Of a stretch of 41,689 nt of DNA, positions 22,241-30,971 are shown piece after piece. Where the stretch lies: NCBI RefSeq assembly GCF_004799035.1, contig NZ_MWIO01000045.1:1-41689 (forward strand), written 5' to 3'. A program made the position numbers and the translations under genes. Position 1 is the stretch's first letter, and each line of letters starts with the position of its first letter. The stretch comes from Rhodanobacter lindaniclasticus (GTDB taxonomy: Bacteria > Pseudomonadota > Gammaproteobacteria > Xanthomonadales > Rhodanobacteraceae). A model generated the notes under the pieces. It worked only from the letters and a program-made list of their open reading frames with translations. It had not been told where the DNA came from and searched no databases.

Positions 22241-22525
22241 TTATGCGGCGTCTACTGCCTGCGGAGAATTTGCGGCAACAGCCGCGTTATATCGGCGCGT
22301 TACAGTGTCGCGCGATACGCCCATGCGCTCGGCCAGAAGGCAAGGCCCAAGCTCGCGGTATTCGATGACCAACTGGTTTCGATCCTTCGTGTCCGTGTAG
22401 TCTTTGAACGCGTCCAGTTCAAGGCGTTGCGCGATCCGCCTTGCCCCGTCGCGCGATACGCTAAATTTATGAATCAGATCGTCCTCAACCTTGCGGACGT
22501 ACTCAGCGAAATGCGCGTAGTTCAT
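22241..22525 (-). CDS. Helix-turn-helix protein
   Basis: The 94-residue protein has a C-terminal helix-turn-helix, LGPCLLAERMGVSRDTVTRR, of the Mor/ParB type. The N-terminal half is charged and helical. It lies just after the VRR-NUC gene. It may regulate the middle part of the operon. Confidence 0.7.
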   Translation of the reverse strand: MNYAHFAEYVRKVEDDLIHKFSVSRDGARRIAQRLELDAFKDYTDTKDRNQLVIEYRELGPCLLAERMGVSRDTVTRRYNAAVAANSPQAVDAA

Positions 22526-22529
22526 AAGC

Positions 22530-22934
22530 TCACCCCTTCAGGTAATCCAAGATTTCAGCCTTCGCCGCTTCCCATCCCTTGCAAACGACGACGTGATAGC
22601 CCGCGTCGCGCAAATAGGCGTGGCAGGCGACTTGCTCAGGATCAACGCGACCACCCTTGATGCGCTTCATTTCGATGTACAGGGCGTGGTATCCCTTCCG
22701 CGCTGCCGGTAATTCCAGGTCGGGAATGCCTTTGCGCACCCCGGACTTTTTCAATTTCATCGCCGTGACGATGTGCGTATGCGCGCCGTTCGGGATGGAG
22801 TGCAGCCACTTCAACTCGGGATACTTGCGGCTCGCCAGATCGGCCCACTCGATCAGCGCCGCTTGCTCGTCGTATTCCGTCGGCACGGGTGGCTTGGGCG
22901 CGGTCAGCTTGAACGTGGTGGGGTGGCGCGTCAT
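22530..22934 (-). CDS. VRR-NUC domain nuclease
   Basis: The 134-residue protein carries HSIPNGAHTH, KKSGVRKGIPDLELPA and YIEMKRIKGGRVDPEQ, the VRR-NUC set (GxPDL, E-x-K, then EQ), with Asp and Glu-x-Lys as PD-(D/E)xK active-site residues. Phage stand-alone VRR-NUC proteins are thought to be Holliday-junction or replication-linked nucleases. ATG 22934 overlaps the upstream stop. Confidence 0.88.
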   Translation of the reverse strand: MTRHPTTFKLTAPKPPVPTEYDEQAALIEWADLASRKYPELKWLHSIPNGAHTHIVTAMKLKKSGVRKGIPDLELPAARKGYHALYIEMKRIKGGRVDPEQVACHAYLRDAGYHVVVCKGWEAAKAEILDYLKG

Positions 22935-23158
22935 GCAGCCTCCCGCACTTCCGCCGTCCTGCGCGCATAGCTGGCCGCCTTGCGCTCAGCCGTACACGCG
23001 AGACATTCATTGCGGAACTGCGCCACCCGCGAGCCAGCGTTGCGTCGCTGCCAGAAATCACCGTCATTCGCCGGCCACCAGCAATCCTCGCCGGTGAATC
23101 CTTTCGCTGCGCATCGCGGGCAGAACTGCCCCATGCCCCACCAGAACTGCCGGATCAT
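22931..23158 (-). CDS. Cysteine-rich small protein, putative zinc finger
   Basis: The 75-residue protein starts MIRQFWWGMGQFCPRCAAKG at ATG 23158; CPRC and CLAC are likely zinc ligands. The longer start at 23203 overlaps the upstream gene further. It lies between the VRR-NUC gene and an unknown gene. Probably nucleic-acid binding. Confidence 0.65.
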   Translation of the reverse strand: MIRQFWWGMGQFCPRCAAKGFTGEDCWWPANDGDFWQRRNAGSRVAQFRNECLACTAERKAASYARRTAEVREAA

Positions 23159-23490
23159 GCCGCCACCATCGCGCGACGCTGGCGCTTGTACGCGGCCTGC
23201 CACGCCTTACGCTCCGGCGTGTTTGCCGGCCCGTGTACCGCCGCGCTGGCCCGCGCTCGCTTGAGCTGCGCCGCAATAGCTCGCGGCGAATCGCGCAGGA
23301 ACGATCCGGCGATGATGCTCGGGTAGTAGCGCCGCACCGCCGATGCCTCGCGGCTGGACGCTGGCGCCATCATGTATCCCTCGTCATTCGCCGACCAGAC
23401 CAGCCACGGTGCGGAACTGTTGCGCAGGATGTTGGCGATCTGTGCCGCTGCGGGTTTCGCAGACAGGGTTTCGATGTGGATGGGCTGCAT
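23155..23490 (-). CDS. Hypothetical protein
   Basis: ATG 23490 with GGAG upstream opens 111 residues, MQPIHIETLSAKPAAAQIAN.... The C-terminal half is Arg/Ala-rich (RAIAAQLKRARASAAVHG, KRQRRAMVAA). No known domain. Coupled at both ends. Confidence 0.6.
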   Translation of the reverse strand: MQPIHIETLSAKPAAAQIANILRNSSAPWLVWSANDEGYMMAPASSREASAVRRYYPSIIAGSFLRDSPRAIAAQLKRARASAAVHGPANTPERKAWQAAYKRQRRAMVAA

Positions 23491-23903
23491 TACTTTTCTC
23501 CTTTCCAAATAGACACGCCAGCTTCGCGTTGCAGCCGCCCCGTTCGGATCAGCGCCCATGCGATGTGTTCAAAAAAGCTCACCTGTTCGCGCAGTTCCGG
23601 GATCAGATGCCGGCGTCCGTCGATAAGGTCGTGGCAGTGCGTACAACCGAATACCGCTTCGGCGTCGTGTGGCTTTAGGCCAGTGCCGCCGCCGCTGAAC
23701 ATGCGCAGATGGCACAGTTGGACTTGCTCGTTATCCGGGCCGGGATAGCAGCCGGGTAGTTGCAATGTGCACGGCTGGCCTTTCGCGTTCGCGCGTGCTG
23801 GCGTCATCTTCGGCCGCGATGCCTTCATTCGCTTACCGCTGGCGCGAATCGTGGTGGCGCGCTTGATCGGCGCGGATCGTGGTGGCATGGGGGAGCGGAT
23901 CAT
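23490..23903 (-). CDS. DUF1364-like nuclease-domain protein
   Basis: The 137-residue protein has GQPCTLQLPGCYPGPDNEQV, LCHLRMFSGGGTGLKPHD and CTHCHDLIDGRR, the Cys/His pattern of DUF1364 (C-x5-C ... H-LR ... C-x2-CHD-x-IDGR), an HNH-related fold found near ninB in lambdoid phages. NinB-like lies 0.8 kb upstream, which supports the nin-region analogy. The N-terminus is basic. Confidence 0.82.
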   Translation of the reverse strand: MIRSPMPPRSAPIKRATTIRASGKRMKASRPKMTPARANAKGQPCTLQLPGCYPGPDNEQVQLCHLRMFSGGGTGLKPHDAEAVFGCTHCHDLIDGRRHLIPELREQVSFFEHIAWALIRTGRLQREAGVSIWKGEK

Positions 23904-24673
23904 GCGGCCACCGCCATTTCACCGAAGATCAAGCCTCGGGCTTCGCAGTAGCTTTCGATGAAGGCTTGCGCGGCTTGCGCATTGATCGCGTTGCCGTAGG
24001 CCGCAATTGATGCCAAATCATCGGAAGCCCCATCAGGCAGCAGTAGAACGCTCCTGAAATCCTCCGCGTTTGCGGGCATTGGTAGGGAAGCCCAAGGGAA
24101 ACCATCAAAGCTCCGGGGAGCGCGAGATAAACGCGGCCGTTGCTCTTGTGGTATCCGCGCCCCGTTGAATCCGTCTTTGATGCAGTCGGCCACAAAGTAG
24201 AGGCGGTCGCGAAGGTCCTCGCCACCTGCGCTCGCGGCCTCGATAGGCATGCACCCCACGGCGTAATCCATTCCTTCCAGATCACTCGACACAACGCGGA
24301 GCCATTCAGCCGCTTTCGCAACCTGCTCTCCAAAGATGACTGAAGGGCGGCACTGGTTGATGAGGTGCTGCCAGGCGGGCCATAGATGCCGCTCGTCTGC
24401 AAACCCAGCGCCTTTACCTGCCGCGCTGAAAGGCTGGCAAGGGCATGAGCCAGTCCACACGGGTCGATCACGCGGCCATCCGGCAAGGTCCAGGGCGTAG
24501 GCCCAGCCGCCGAGCCCAGCGAAGAAATGACATTGCACGTATCCGGCAAGTTCGTCGGGTCGGACATCTTCAATGCTCCTTTCGTCCACGACGCCCAGAG
24601 CAATGTGCCCAGCGTCAATCAGGTTTCGCAGCCAATCGGCGGCGTAGGGGTCAATTTCGTTGTAGTAATTCAT
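23900..24673 (-). CDS. DNA cytosine-5 methyltransferase
   Basis: The 257-residue protein has FAGLGG (51-56, SAM binding), GSCPCQPFSAAGKGAG with catalytic Cys79, GEQV near 116, RDRLYFVAD and YGNAINAQAAQAF near the C-terminus, the ordered C5-methyltransferase motifs. The target recognition part is short. Phage C5 enzymes usually protect DNA from host restriction; no partner endonuclease is adjacent. Confidence 0.92.
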   Translation of the reverse strand: MNYYNEIDPYAADWLRNLIDAGHIALGVVDERSIEDVRPDELAGYVQCHFFAGLGGWAYALDLAGWPRDRPVWTGSCPCQPFSAAGKGAGFADERHLWPAWQHLINQCRPSVIFGEQVAKAAEWLRVVSSDLEGMDYAVGCMPIEAASAGGEDLRDRLYFVADCIKDGFNGARIPQEQRPRLSRAPRSFDGFPWASLPMPANAEDFRSVLLLPDGASDDLASIAAYGNAINAQAAQAFIESYCEARGLIFGEMAVAA

Positions 24674-25074
24674 GCCGCCTCCCTCATCGGAATAAACACC
24701 CCGGCCTGAGCCGCCACGCGGTCAACCATCTCGACAAACTTGGAGAACGTCGCCTTGTCGATCACGTTGCGCTTACCGTTTTCATCGCGTGTCGTGGATC
24801 GCATCGGGACGCTTGCCAGCCCTTCCGGGTTGCGTGGCGTTTTTGGAACCTTGATATCTTTCCAGCCCCAAAAGTGGCCGCACATCCATTCGTGCACGTC
24901 TTCCGCGTCATAGCCCATGTGTTCGGCCAGCGGCGCGTACATGGCCCACAACATCGCGTTCTGGTCATTGCTGCGCGACTTGCGCCACGGCTTGCAATCC
25001 ACGTCCAACGGCAAGGGCTGGCCCTGCACAAACGCGATGAATCGCGTGCGGTCTGATTCGGTGGCGAGCTTCAT
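24670..25074 (-). CDS. ninB: NinB-like recombination protein
   Basis: The 134-residue protein starts MKLATESDRTRFIAFVQGQP at ATG 25074 and has RKSRSNDQNAMLWAMYAPLA, characteristic of the NinB/Orf family (RS-x-xQN...LW). Lambda NinB (Orf) helps recombinases load at SSB-covered ssDNA, consistent with the Erf/SSB genes of the plus-strand operon. The longer start at 25089 lacks an SD. Confidence 0.88.
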   Translation of the reverse strand: MKLATESDRTRFIAFVQGQPLPLDVDCKPWRKSRSNDQNAMLWAMYAPLAEHMGYDAEDVHEWMCGHFWGWKDIKVPKTPRNPEGLASVPMRSTTRDENGKRNVIDKATFSKFVEMVDRVAAQAGVFIPMREAA

Positions 25075-25283
25075 TTCAGCCACCCACACGCCTGCATCAG
25101 CGTCCTGCCAATCCCTTGCGGCTCACTCGCCAGCACGGCCAGTGGCAAGGCACGCTTGCGCCAGTGCGCACGCTTCGTTCCCTTCGCGTCGTAGTGGCCG
25201 GCACCGTTGCGCGAGTCGCACATCTCGCGGGCCAGGCGTTCAAGTTCGGCGTGATTGATGGCGACGGATTCTTTTGGGGTCAT
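25071..25283 (-). CDS. Hypothetical protein
   Basis: The 70-residue protein, MTPKESVAINHAELERLARE..., has an N-terminal helix and a basic middle (AKGTKRAHWRKRA). It overlaps both the methyltransferase and ninB-like genes by ATGA. No domain recognised. Confidence 0.62.
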   Translation of the reverse strand: MTPKESVAINHAELERLAREMCDSRNGAGHYDAKGTKRAHWRKRALPLAVLASEPQGIGRTLMQACGWLK

Positions 25284-25948
25284 GCGAACATCCTCTGCTG
25301 GCGCTGCGCGTCCTCGATGCGGCGGCAGGCGATATCGAAATACTTGGGCTCGCGCTCGATGCCGATGAAGTTGCGGCCCAAGTTCATGCAGGCCACGCCG
25401 GTTGTGCCACTGCCCATAAATGGGTCAAGGATCGTTTGCGGGTTTCCGGCCTGAGCAATGCACCAATCCATAAGGCGCACCGGCTTCTGTGTTGGGTGGA
25501 AAGACGGGCCGCGCCAGTGGTCGGCGTCCTGACCAATCTCGCAGCGGTTGATGCGGATGATCCGCATGGCTCCGCCCACATTCGTCCACGCAAGCTCGCC
25601 GTCCGCTTGGTTGATGCTTTGGCCCTTGTCCCACACAAGCCACTTGGACTCAGCGGGGAGAAAATCGGCCAGGTAGTTTCCACCCCAAATCACAGCCACC
25701 TTGCCCGCGCTAACCATCATGTCAATTACGCCTTGCGTCGGGCGGTCGTGATCCCAGCCCAAGTCCTCATGCTCGGTGCGCGTGTTAATCCGTCCACGCT
25801 TGGCCCCACGCATTCCTGACTGCCCCGCGCGGCCAATCCCATAAGGCGGGTCAGTAATCACCGCGTCCACCTTCGGCAAGGTCGGCAGGATTTCGCGGCA
25901 GTCGCCGAGATGCAGCGTGGCGTTGCCGATGGTTACGGGAGTGGTCAT
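25280..25948 (-). CDS. DNA adenine-N6 or cytosine-N4 methyltransferase
   Basis: The 222-residue protein has TDPPYGIG (DPPY 33-36, catalytic), WGGNYLADFLP, HPTQKPVRLMDW and DPFMGSGTTGVAC near 178 (SAM binding). This order (catalytic motif first) is the beta class. It modifies DNA, probably to escape restriction. It lies next to the DUF4942/methyltransferase fusion. Confidence 0.93.
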   Translation of the reverse strand: MTTPVTIGNATLHLGDCREILPTLPKVDAVITDPPYGIGRAGQSGMRGAKRGRINTRTEHEDLGWDHDRPTQGVIDMMVSAGKVAVIWGGNYLADFLPAESKWLVWDKGQSINQADGELAWTNVGGAMRIIRINRCEIGQDADHWRGPSFHPTQKPVRLMDWCIAQAGNPQTILDPFMGSGTTGVACMNLGRNFIGIEREPKYFDIACRRIEDAQRQQRMFA

Positions 25949-27522
25949 GCCTTGCTCCCCGCATAGATGGCAACGTCAATGGACGTGCCGTCAAATTGGT
26001 TCGCGAACACCTCCGACCATTCGTAGGCCAGCCCCGGAATCAGATCCTTGCCGCGCTGCGATGCGGGGAGGATGCAGACGACGCGGCCACCGGGTGCGAG
26101 CAGTGACGCAGCGGCTTGCAGATGGGCGAGGTAGCGGCCTTCGCTGTAAGGCGGGTTCATGCAGACGCGATCGAACAGCCGCGACTCGCCGCGAGCCTTT
26201 TCGGCCCATTCAAGGAAGTCGCCCTGCGCGACCTTGTAACCCTTCGCTTCCAGAATCGTGCAGTGAAGGCCGCTAATTTCGACGCACTGCGTGAAGTCAG
26301 GCGGCAACAGCGATGCAATGGCGCCCTGCCCGGCGCTTGGCTCAAGGAACGTGCAATCGCCGAGCTCGCCAGCGTCCAGCATGTCAACTGCCGTCCGCGC
26401 CACATTCTCCGGTGTCGGGTAATACTGGTGACTGACCTTGTCCGGCACGCAACCCGACAACCGAATCTCGCGGATAACGTCGGTCGGGTCGTAATCGAAT
26501 GACCAGCCGTTGTCCGTGCGGACGCCGCCGATGCTTTGCAGGACGCGGGCGACTTCCTTGCCTGATGCCTGGTCGGTCTGGGCGTAGCCAAAGGTTGCGG
26601 CGCAGCCCTTGATCCGCATGTCGTCCAGAATCTTCAGCACCGCGAACGGCAGCGGGCGACCCATCATCGTGAAGGTCTTAGCCTTCTTTTTCGGCTGCGT
26701 GCGGAAACTGGACGGGATAGCTCGCGGGTACAGCGTGTGCAGGATGGCGTTCAAGCGCCACGCCATATCCTCGTGCACCTCAAGGTGCGCCGTGCCTTTC
26801 AGGTAGCAGCGAATGCGCAGCGCGCCACCGTCCAGCGAGTGCCATACACCGTGATCGGCCCGGCACGTTTCCAGCATGCGGCGACTGGCGTCCCGGCCCG
26901 GCTCATCGCGACCCATGAACTTCGCGATCACGCGGCGAAGATCGTTAATCAGCTCGGCCTTCGGTGTGCCGAACGATTGGTAGTAGCTGAACACGTAGTC
27001 GATAATCATCCGCTTGCTGAAACCGGCGGGCGAATTGGTGACGTGCGTTCGCGACAAGCCCTGAAAGATGCCGTCCACGCGCTCGGCCAGGAACTTGCCG
27101 CGTGCCGTCATCAGCGCTTCCATCGTCGCGGCCACGTTGTCCTCGGTGAACTCCGGCGTGGTCAGCTTGCGGATGGATTCGTTCCATTCCTCGCGGCGCT
27201 TCGCCGGCATGCAGTCGTAGACATCGGTCAAACTCAGCGTGCGCTGCCAGAAATCGGCATCCAGCGCCTTGAGTGCCGGGCCGACAAGGAACAGACGCGA
27301 CGCATCCGGGAAGCGGTGATCGTCGTTCGCGTTGCCGGTCTTGAAGTAGCCCAGCGCCATGCCGTTTTCGTCGTCCATCAGCGCGGACAGGTGCTCGACC
27401 CGTGCGCGCATCGCGTGGTACTGCCCAAACAAGCCGTCAATCAGGCCGTAGGGTGTTGGCGCGAAGAACTCATCGGCCTCGACCAACTCGCCCGCGTGCG
27501 ATTCTTTCAACATCGCGTTCAT
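25945..27522 (-). CDS. DUF4942 protein with C-terminal methyltransferase domain
   Basis: From ATG 27522 the protein has 525 residues. The N-terminal 350 residues, with LTDVYDCMPAKRREEWNESI and MIIDYVFSYYQSFGTPK, are typical of DUF4942. The C-terminal part is a class I SAM methyltransferase: LEPSAGQGA at about 393-401 and MNPPYSEGRY near 455. The N-P-P-Y motif indicates amino methylation of DNA or protein. It follows the replicative helicase gene. A longer start at 27783 would overlap the upstream gene. Confidence 0.88.
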   Translation of the reverse strand: MNAMLKESHAGELVEADEFFAPTPYGLIDGLFGQYHAMRARVEHLSALMDDENGMALGYFKTGNANDDHRFPDASRLFLVGPALKALDADFWQRTLSLTDVYDCMPAKRREEWNESIRKLTTPEFTEDNVAATMEALMTARGKFLAERVDGIFQGLSRTHVTNSPAGFSKRMIIDYVFSYYQSFGTPKAELINDLRRVIAKFMGRDEPGRDASRRMLETCRADHGVWHSLDGGALRIRCYLKGTAHLEVHEDMAWRLNAILHTLYPRAIPSSFRTQPKKKAKTFTMMGRPLPFAVLKILDDMRIKGCAATFGYAQTDQASGKEVARVLQSIGGVRTDNGWSFDYDPTDVIREIRLSGCVPDKVSHQYYPTPENVARTAVDMLDAGELGDCTFLEPSAGQGAIASLLPPDFTQCVEISGLHCTILEAKGYKVAQGDFLEWAEKARGESRLFDRVCMNPPYSEGRYLAHLQAAASLLAPGGRVVCILPASQRGKDLIPGLAYEWSEVFANQFDGTSIDVAIYAGSKA

Positions 27523-27725
27523 GCTGCTGCCCTCAATGCGCGGATTCGCGCGCGTGATGATTCGTCCAGGTGCTGCCATACGGCGGTCTGGTAGTCGCGG
27601 GGCATGCGTGACCACATACCGGCCAGCGTGGCGTCCGGCGTGTCGGTGAATATCTTCGCCATGCGCGGCGCCGCTTGATTGATCCATGCGGGGCGGTCGG
27701 TTTCGTACAGCTCGCGATCGTTCAT
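27519..27725 (-). CDS. Small hypothetical protein
   Basis: ATG 27725 overlaps the DnaB stop and opens 68 residues, MNDRELYETDRPAWINQAAP... ending in an Arg/Ala helix. It overlaps the next start as ATGA. No domain recognised; perhaps an accessory to the helicase by position. Confidence 0.62.
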   Translation of the reverse strand: MNDRELYETDRPAWINQAAPRMAKIFTDTPDATLAGMWSRMPRDYQTAVWQHLDESSRARIRALRAAA

Positions 27726-29140
27726 CAGCGCATCCCCCGCCCGCTCTTGTGTTCGCGCTCCGGCGCTTCGGGCCACTCGCCAACCCAATCCGCCATACGC
27801 ATTTCGCTGAACACGTTCTTCAGCAGGATGTTCTCGCCGGTCTTGATGTTTCGCCCCTTCGCCGGGATGACTTCGACCACGCCTTTCATGTGCGTGTTTT
27901 TGTCGTAGTAGTCCTCGCGATGCAGGAACAGGATCACGTCGGCTTTCTGTTCGATTTCGCCGGACTCGCGCAGATCGGTCATCGTCGGGCGTTTGTCGGT
28001 GCGGCTCGCCGCTTGCCGGTTGAGCTGCGCCAGGATGACCACCGGGCACTTGAACTCCTTCGCCAACACCTTGCCGCCCTGCACGATCAGTCCGTAATCG
28101 AAGCGCGCCTGTTTCGGATCAATCGCCATGTCGTGCATGTGATCCACCACGATTAGGCGCAACGCTTTCTGCATGTGCGCGCGGCGGGCGCGGGCCATCA
28201 ATTGCGCGATGGAAATGGACGGCGTTTCGTCGATCAGCAGCGGCGATTCGATGATGCGTTGCGTGGCGGTAGACAGGCGCGACCAGTAGAAATCCGCATC
28301 CATGTCCTTGTCGTTCGGGCTTTCTACCCATTCGTGCGGAATCTCGCCCACGCACGCCACGGCACGCGCCATGCATTCGTCGGCGCTCATTTCAACACTG
28401 AAAAACGCGGTGTTGTTGCCGTTCAATGCGTTGTTTATCGCAACCTGCAAACCCATAACCGACTTGCCCATGCTGGGGCGGGCCGCGACGATGTACACCA
28501 CCGAATCGCGCAGTCCTTTGGTGCAATGGTTAAGCTCCTGCCACGGCCACGGCTGGCCCAGCAGCAGCGGGCCGCGACGGTAGCGCTCCATCAGTTCCGA
28601 CTGCATCCGGATCATGCCGACCTTCGCCGGCTCCAATCCGCCCCGCAGCTTGCTGGCGTGCATCTGCGCCAGCTCATGGGTAGCGGCGCCGATGACTTGC
28701 TCAGCGTCCGCCCCGCGCTTCCACGCGGCTTCCGTCAGGTTCATGCCGGCGTTTATCGCGGCACGCAGGCGGGACTTTTGCGAAACGATCTCCGCATACG
28801 CCACGATGTTTGCGGCACTCGCCGTCGCTTCGTTCAGTTCGATCAGGTACGCCGCGCCGCCGATCATCCCGGCCATGTCGTTGTCGTCGAACCAATCCAT
28901 CATGGTCACGGTATCGACGGGCGAGCCGCGACCAATCAGCGCGGACACAGCGCGGTAAATGATCCGGTGGTCGGCGCGGTAGAAATCGTCCTCGCTCAGC
29001 CAGTCGGAAATCTTCGCCAGCGAGTCGGGGGCGAGCATTAGCGCGCCAAGCACGGCCTGTTCGGCGGTGACGTCGTGAGGCGGGACACGCAGCGTCGCAA
29101 TGTCGGCGGGGGTGCGCTCGAAGTCGGGCATGGCGCTCAT
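27725..29140 (-). CDS. Replicative DNA helicase, DnaB-like
   Basis: The 471-residue protein has the DnaB N-terminal domain (VPPHDVTAEQAVLGALM, GAAYLIELNEATASAANI) and a RecA-like motor with Walker A ARPSMGKS near 220-227, Walker B LIVVDHMH near 350, and VILAQLNRQ with DLRESGEIEQKADVILFL (sensor and Arg finger). It unwinds DNA at the phage fork. It overlaps the initiator gene by four bases, the usual O/P-type pair. Confidence 0.96.
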   Translation of the reverse strand: MSAMPDFERTPADIATLRVPPHDVTAEQAVLGALMLAPDSLAKISDWLSEDDFYRADHRIIYRAVSALIGRGSPVDTVTMMDWFDDNDMAGMIGGAAYLIELNEATASAANIVAYAEIVSQKSRLRAAINAGMNLTEAAWKRGADAEQVIGAATHELAQMHASKLRGGLEPAKVGMIRMQSELMERYRRGPLLLGQPWPWQELNHCTKGLRDSVVYIVAARPSMGKSVMGLQVAINNALNGNNTAFFSVEMSADECMARAVACVGEIPHEWVESPNDKDMDADFYWSRLSTATQRIIESPLLIDETPSISIAQLMARARRAHMQKALRLIVVDHMHDMAIDPKQARFDYGLIVQGGKVLAKEFKCPVVILAQLNRQAASRTDKRPTMTDLRESGEIEQKADVILFLHREDYYDKNTHMKGVVEVIPAKGRNIKTGENILLKNVFSEMRMADWVGEWPEAPEREHKSGRGMR

Positions 29141-30138
29141 GATTGGGCGTCCATTGCGCGCTTCGCCTGTTCGCCGGCGGGGCTCAGCCGCCAGCCGCCG
29201 TCATCGGTCGGCCACCAGTATTTCGGCCAGCCATTGCGGACGGCGTTGCGGAAGTGCGCGCGCCAGTCCTTCTTGCGCTTGCCGGCCATCGAAGTCTTGA
29301 ACCACGCCCAAGCCAGCGCGATGTAGTTGGCGGGAAGCCCGATGGAGTCGGCGTAGTCAAAAATCGGATCGTCGTCGGCGATCGCGTCCTGGTCAGCCGG
29401 GAGCGAGTCGATCCACGTTTGCAGTTCGATGCCGCTTGCGCCCTTCGGCTTGGAAGGCTTGATAGGGGCGTCCGCAGGAACTGCGGGCGGTATCTCTTGA
29501 AGGGAATCAGGAATCAGTAAGAGGGAATCAGTGGGACAAGAAGCGATTTGCTTAACGCTTGCTTTAGCCATGCATGAATCATCCATGATTGATGCATGAA
29601 ACTTGTTTCCTTTCCGGACGTTACAACCAAGACACAAGACTTGAAGGTTGTCGTCCGTGGAATTCCCTCCACGACTCACCGGCACGATGTGGTCGATTGA
29701 TAGTCCGTGGGTGGCGCCGCATTCTTTGCAAACGCGGCCATCTCGCGCATAGATCCTGTTGCGTATCGTGTTGCTCAGCGGGATGTACCCGGCGCAAACC
29801 GTGTCGATATGCCCAGGCGGTGCAGGAATCTCGCTTCCGACTTCTTTGTGGTGGGGGTTCTGGTGTTTCGCCCAATTCACAATTTGGATGTACTGAGCGC
29901 CAGCGGACTCATATAGCGAAAGGAAGCCGCGATCAGCCAACTCCGCTACCGCATCCTCAATGTCCACGTCGTCATACGGCAGGCAGGCCGGCTTGATCCT
30001 TTTGGGCCTGTACTCCAATCGGCCCTCCCGGTCGGCCTCACACCAGAGCGCTATAAACAGAAGGCGCGTCGTAGCGGAGCACTCAGCAAGAATGTCGTTC
30101 TTGAAGAATCCAGGCTTGATGTTGCGGGCGCGACTCAT
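29137..30138 (-). CDS. Phage replication initiator with an internal HNH nuclease domain
   Basis: The 333-residue protein begins MSRARNIKPGFFKNDILAEC and continues ADREGRLEYRPKRIK and YIQIVNWAKHQNPHHKEV, a winged-helix replisome organizer of phages. The C-terminal part (KKDWRAHFRNAVRNGWPKYW) also fits that family. Between them residues about 121-180 form an HNH domain: CKEC 137-140, LSIDHIVPVSRGG, NLQVLCLGCNVRKGNK. The flanks (EIPAPPG and CPTDSLLLIPDSL) would normally adjoin, so the HNH looks like an in-frame insertion. It binds the origin and recruits DnaB. Confidence 0.87.
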   Translation of the reverse strand: MSRARNIKPGFFKNDILAECSATTRLLFIALWCEADREGRLEYRPKRIKPACLPYDDVDIEDAVAELADRGFLSLYESAGAQYIQIVNWAKHQNPHHKEVGSEIPAPPGHIDTVCAGYIPLSNTIRNRIYARDGRVCKECGATHGLSIDHIVPVSRGGNSTDDNLQVLCLGCNVRKGNKFHASIMDDSCMAKASVKQIASCPTDSLLLIPDSLQEIPPAVPADAPIKPSKPKGASGIELQTWIDSLPADQDAIADDDPIFDYADSIGLPANYIALAWAWFKTSMAGKRKKDWRAHFRNAVRNGWPKYWWPTDDGGWRLSPAGEQAKRAMDAQS

Positions 30139-30314
30139 TACTCCCCCACCTCCACCGACCGAACCACCAACGCCTCGCTAACCACCCTCTTAGCGCCCTC
30201 AAGCTGCATCAGCGCATCCTGCAATTCCTGCCGCGTAGCCTCGCCACGGTCGAAGCGTGCAGCGACGTCCTGGAGCCTTCCGATCACCTCTGAGAAAGGG
30301 ATGGGCATGTTCAT
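30138..30314 (-). CDS. Small hypothetical protein
   Basis: The frame encodes 58 residues from ATG 30314 (ATGA overlap with the upstream stop) or 56 from ATG 30308 (better SD spacing to GAGG). It is helical, with LQDVAARFDRGEATRQELQD, and acidic at the end. Its TAA overlaps the initiator ATG. Function unknown. Confidence 0.6.
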   Translation of the reverse strand: MNMPIPFSEVIGRLQDVAARFDRGEATRQELQDALMQLEGAKRVVSEALVVRSVEVGE

Positions 30315-30508
30315 GCCTCGCCACCCCCTTTGCCGTCCATGTCGAACCGGCGCTGGGCCAATGCGAAGCGGATGCGATCAACTTCCTCGGCGCTGGGTTC
30401 GCGAAATTCCGATTCACGCTCACGGCGCATCGGCTTCACGACGATGCGGGCATGCTTACGCTGCGGGGAGGTACGTTCGCGGTTAGCGAATCGCGAAAAG
30501 AAGCTCAT
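30311..30508 (-). CDS. Small basic protein
   Basis: The 65-residue protein MSFFSRFANRERTSPQRKHA... is Arg-rich with a helical C-terminal half (SAEEVDRIRFALAQRRFD). Overlaps both neighbours by ATGA. Unknown function. Confidence 0.6.
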   Translation of the reverse strand: MSFFSRFANRERTSPQRKHARIVVKPMRRERESEFREPSAEEVDRIRFALAQRRFDMDGKGGGEA

Positions 30509-30891
30509 GCGGCCGCCCTCGCCTGTTCGATTTCGGCCAGCTCGCGGCGCAGCAACTGCTCGCGCGTCTCAACCTTCGGCACCAGTTCCATGCCAACCTG
30601 AGCGGCAAGCCACTGGATAACGCCGACGTTGCCCAACGCGTCACACAGCGCCGGGTAGCGATCTTCTGGCGTGTAGGCGGGCCGGTTCTTAGGCTTGTTT
30701 TGGATGCGCGACCAGACGCACGGCAGAACGCCCACGGCGTTGGCTAGCGCGGCGTCGTTAGGCTTGCGCCGTCCCATTGCACGGCTCACGGCGAGTGCCT
30801 GCTGGAAGCTTACGCAGCGCTCAATCAGCGCATCGTCGATGCGATCCAGCGCGGGCACAGAACTCAGGATTCGCAATTCGTGTTGGTGCAT
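30505..30891 (-). CDS. CII-like or Cro-family regulator (putative)
   Basis: The 128-residue protein lies second after the Cro-like gene, where lambda keeps cII. The middle (AVSRAMGRRKPNDAALANAV) looks like a DNA-binding helical domain related to YdaS/CII proteins, and the C-terminal part is a helix (TREQLLRRELAEIEQARAAA). Assignment rests on position and weak pattern. Start ATG 30891. Confidence 0.55.
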   Translation of the reverse strand: MHQHELRILSSVPALDRIDDALIERCVSFQQALAVSRAMGRRKPNDAALANAVGVLPCVWSRIQNKPKNRPAYTPEDRYPALCDALGNVGVIQWLAAQVGMELVPKVETREQLLRRELAEIEQARAAA

Positions 30892-30971
30892 GGTTGCTTG
30901 CCTTGGTTTGCGTTGGTTTATGGGTTGCGGGCAAAAATGTGGCCCACCCTTTCAGGCGAGCCGTCATGGAC

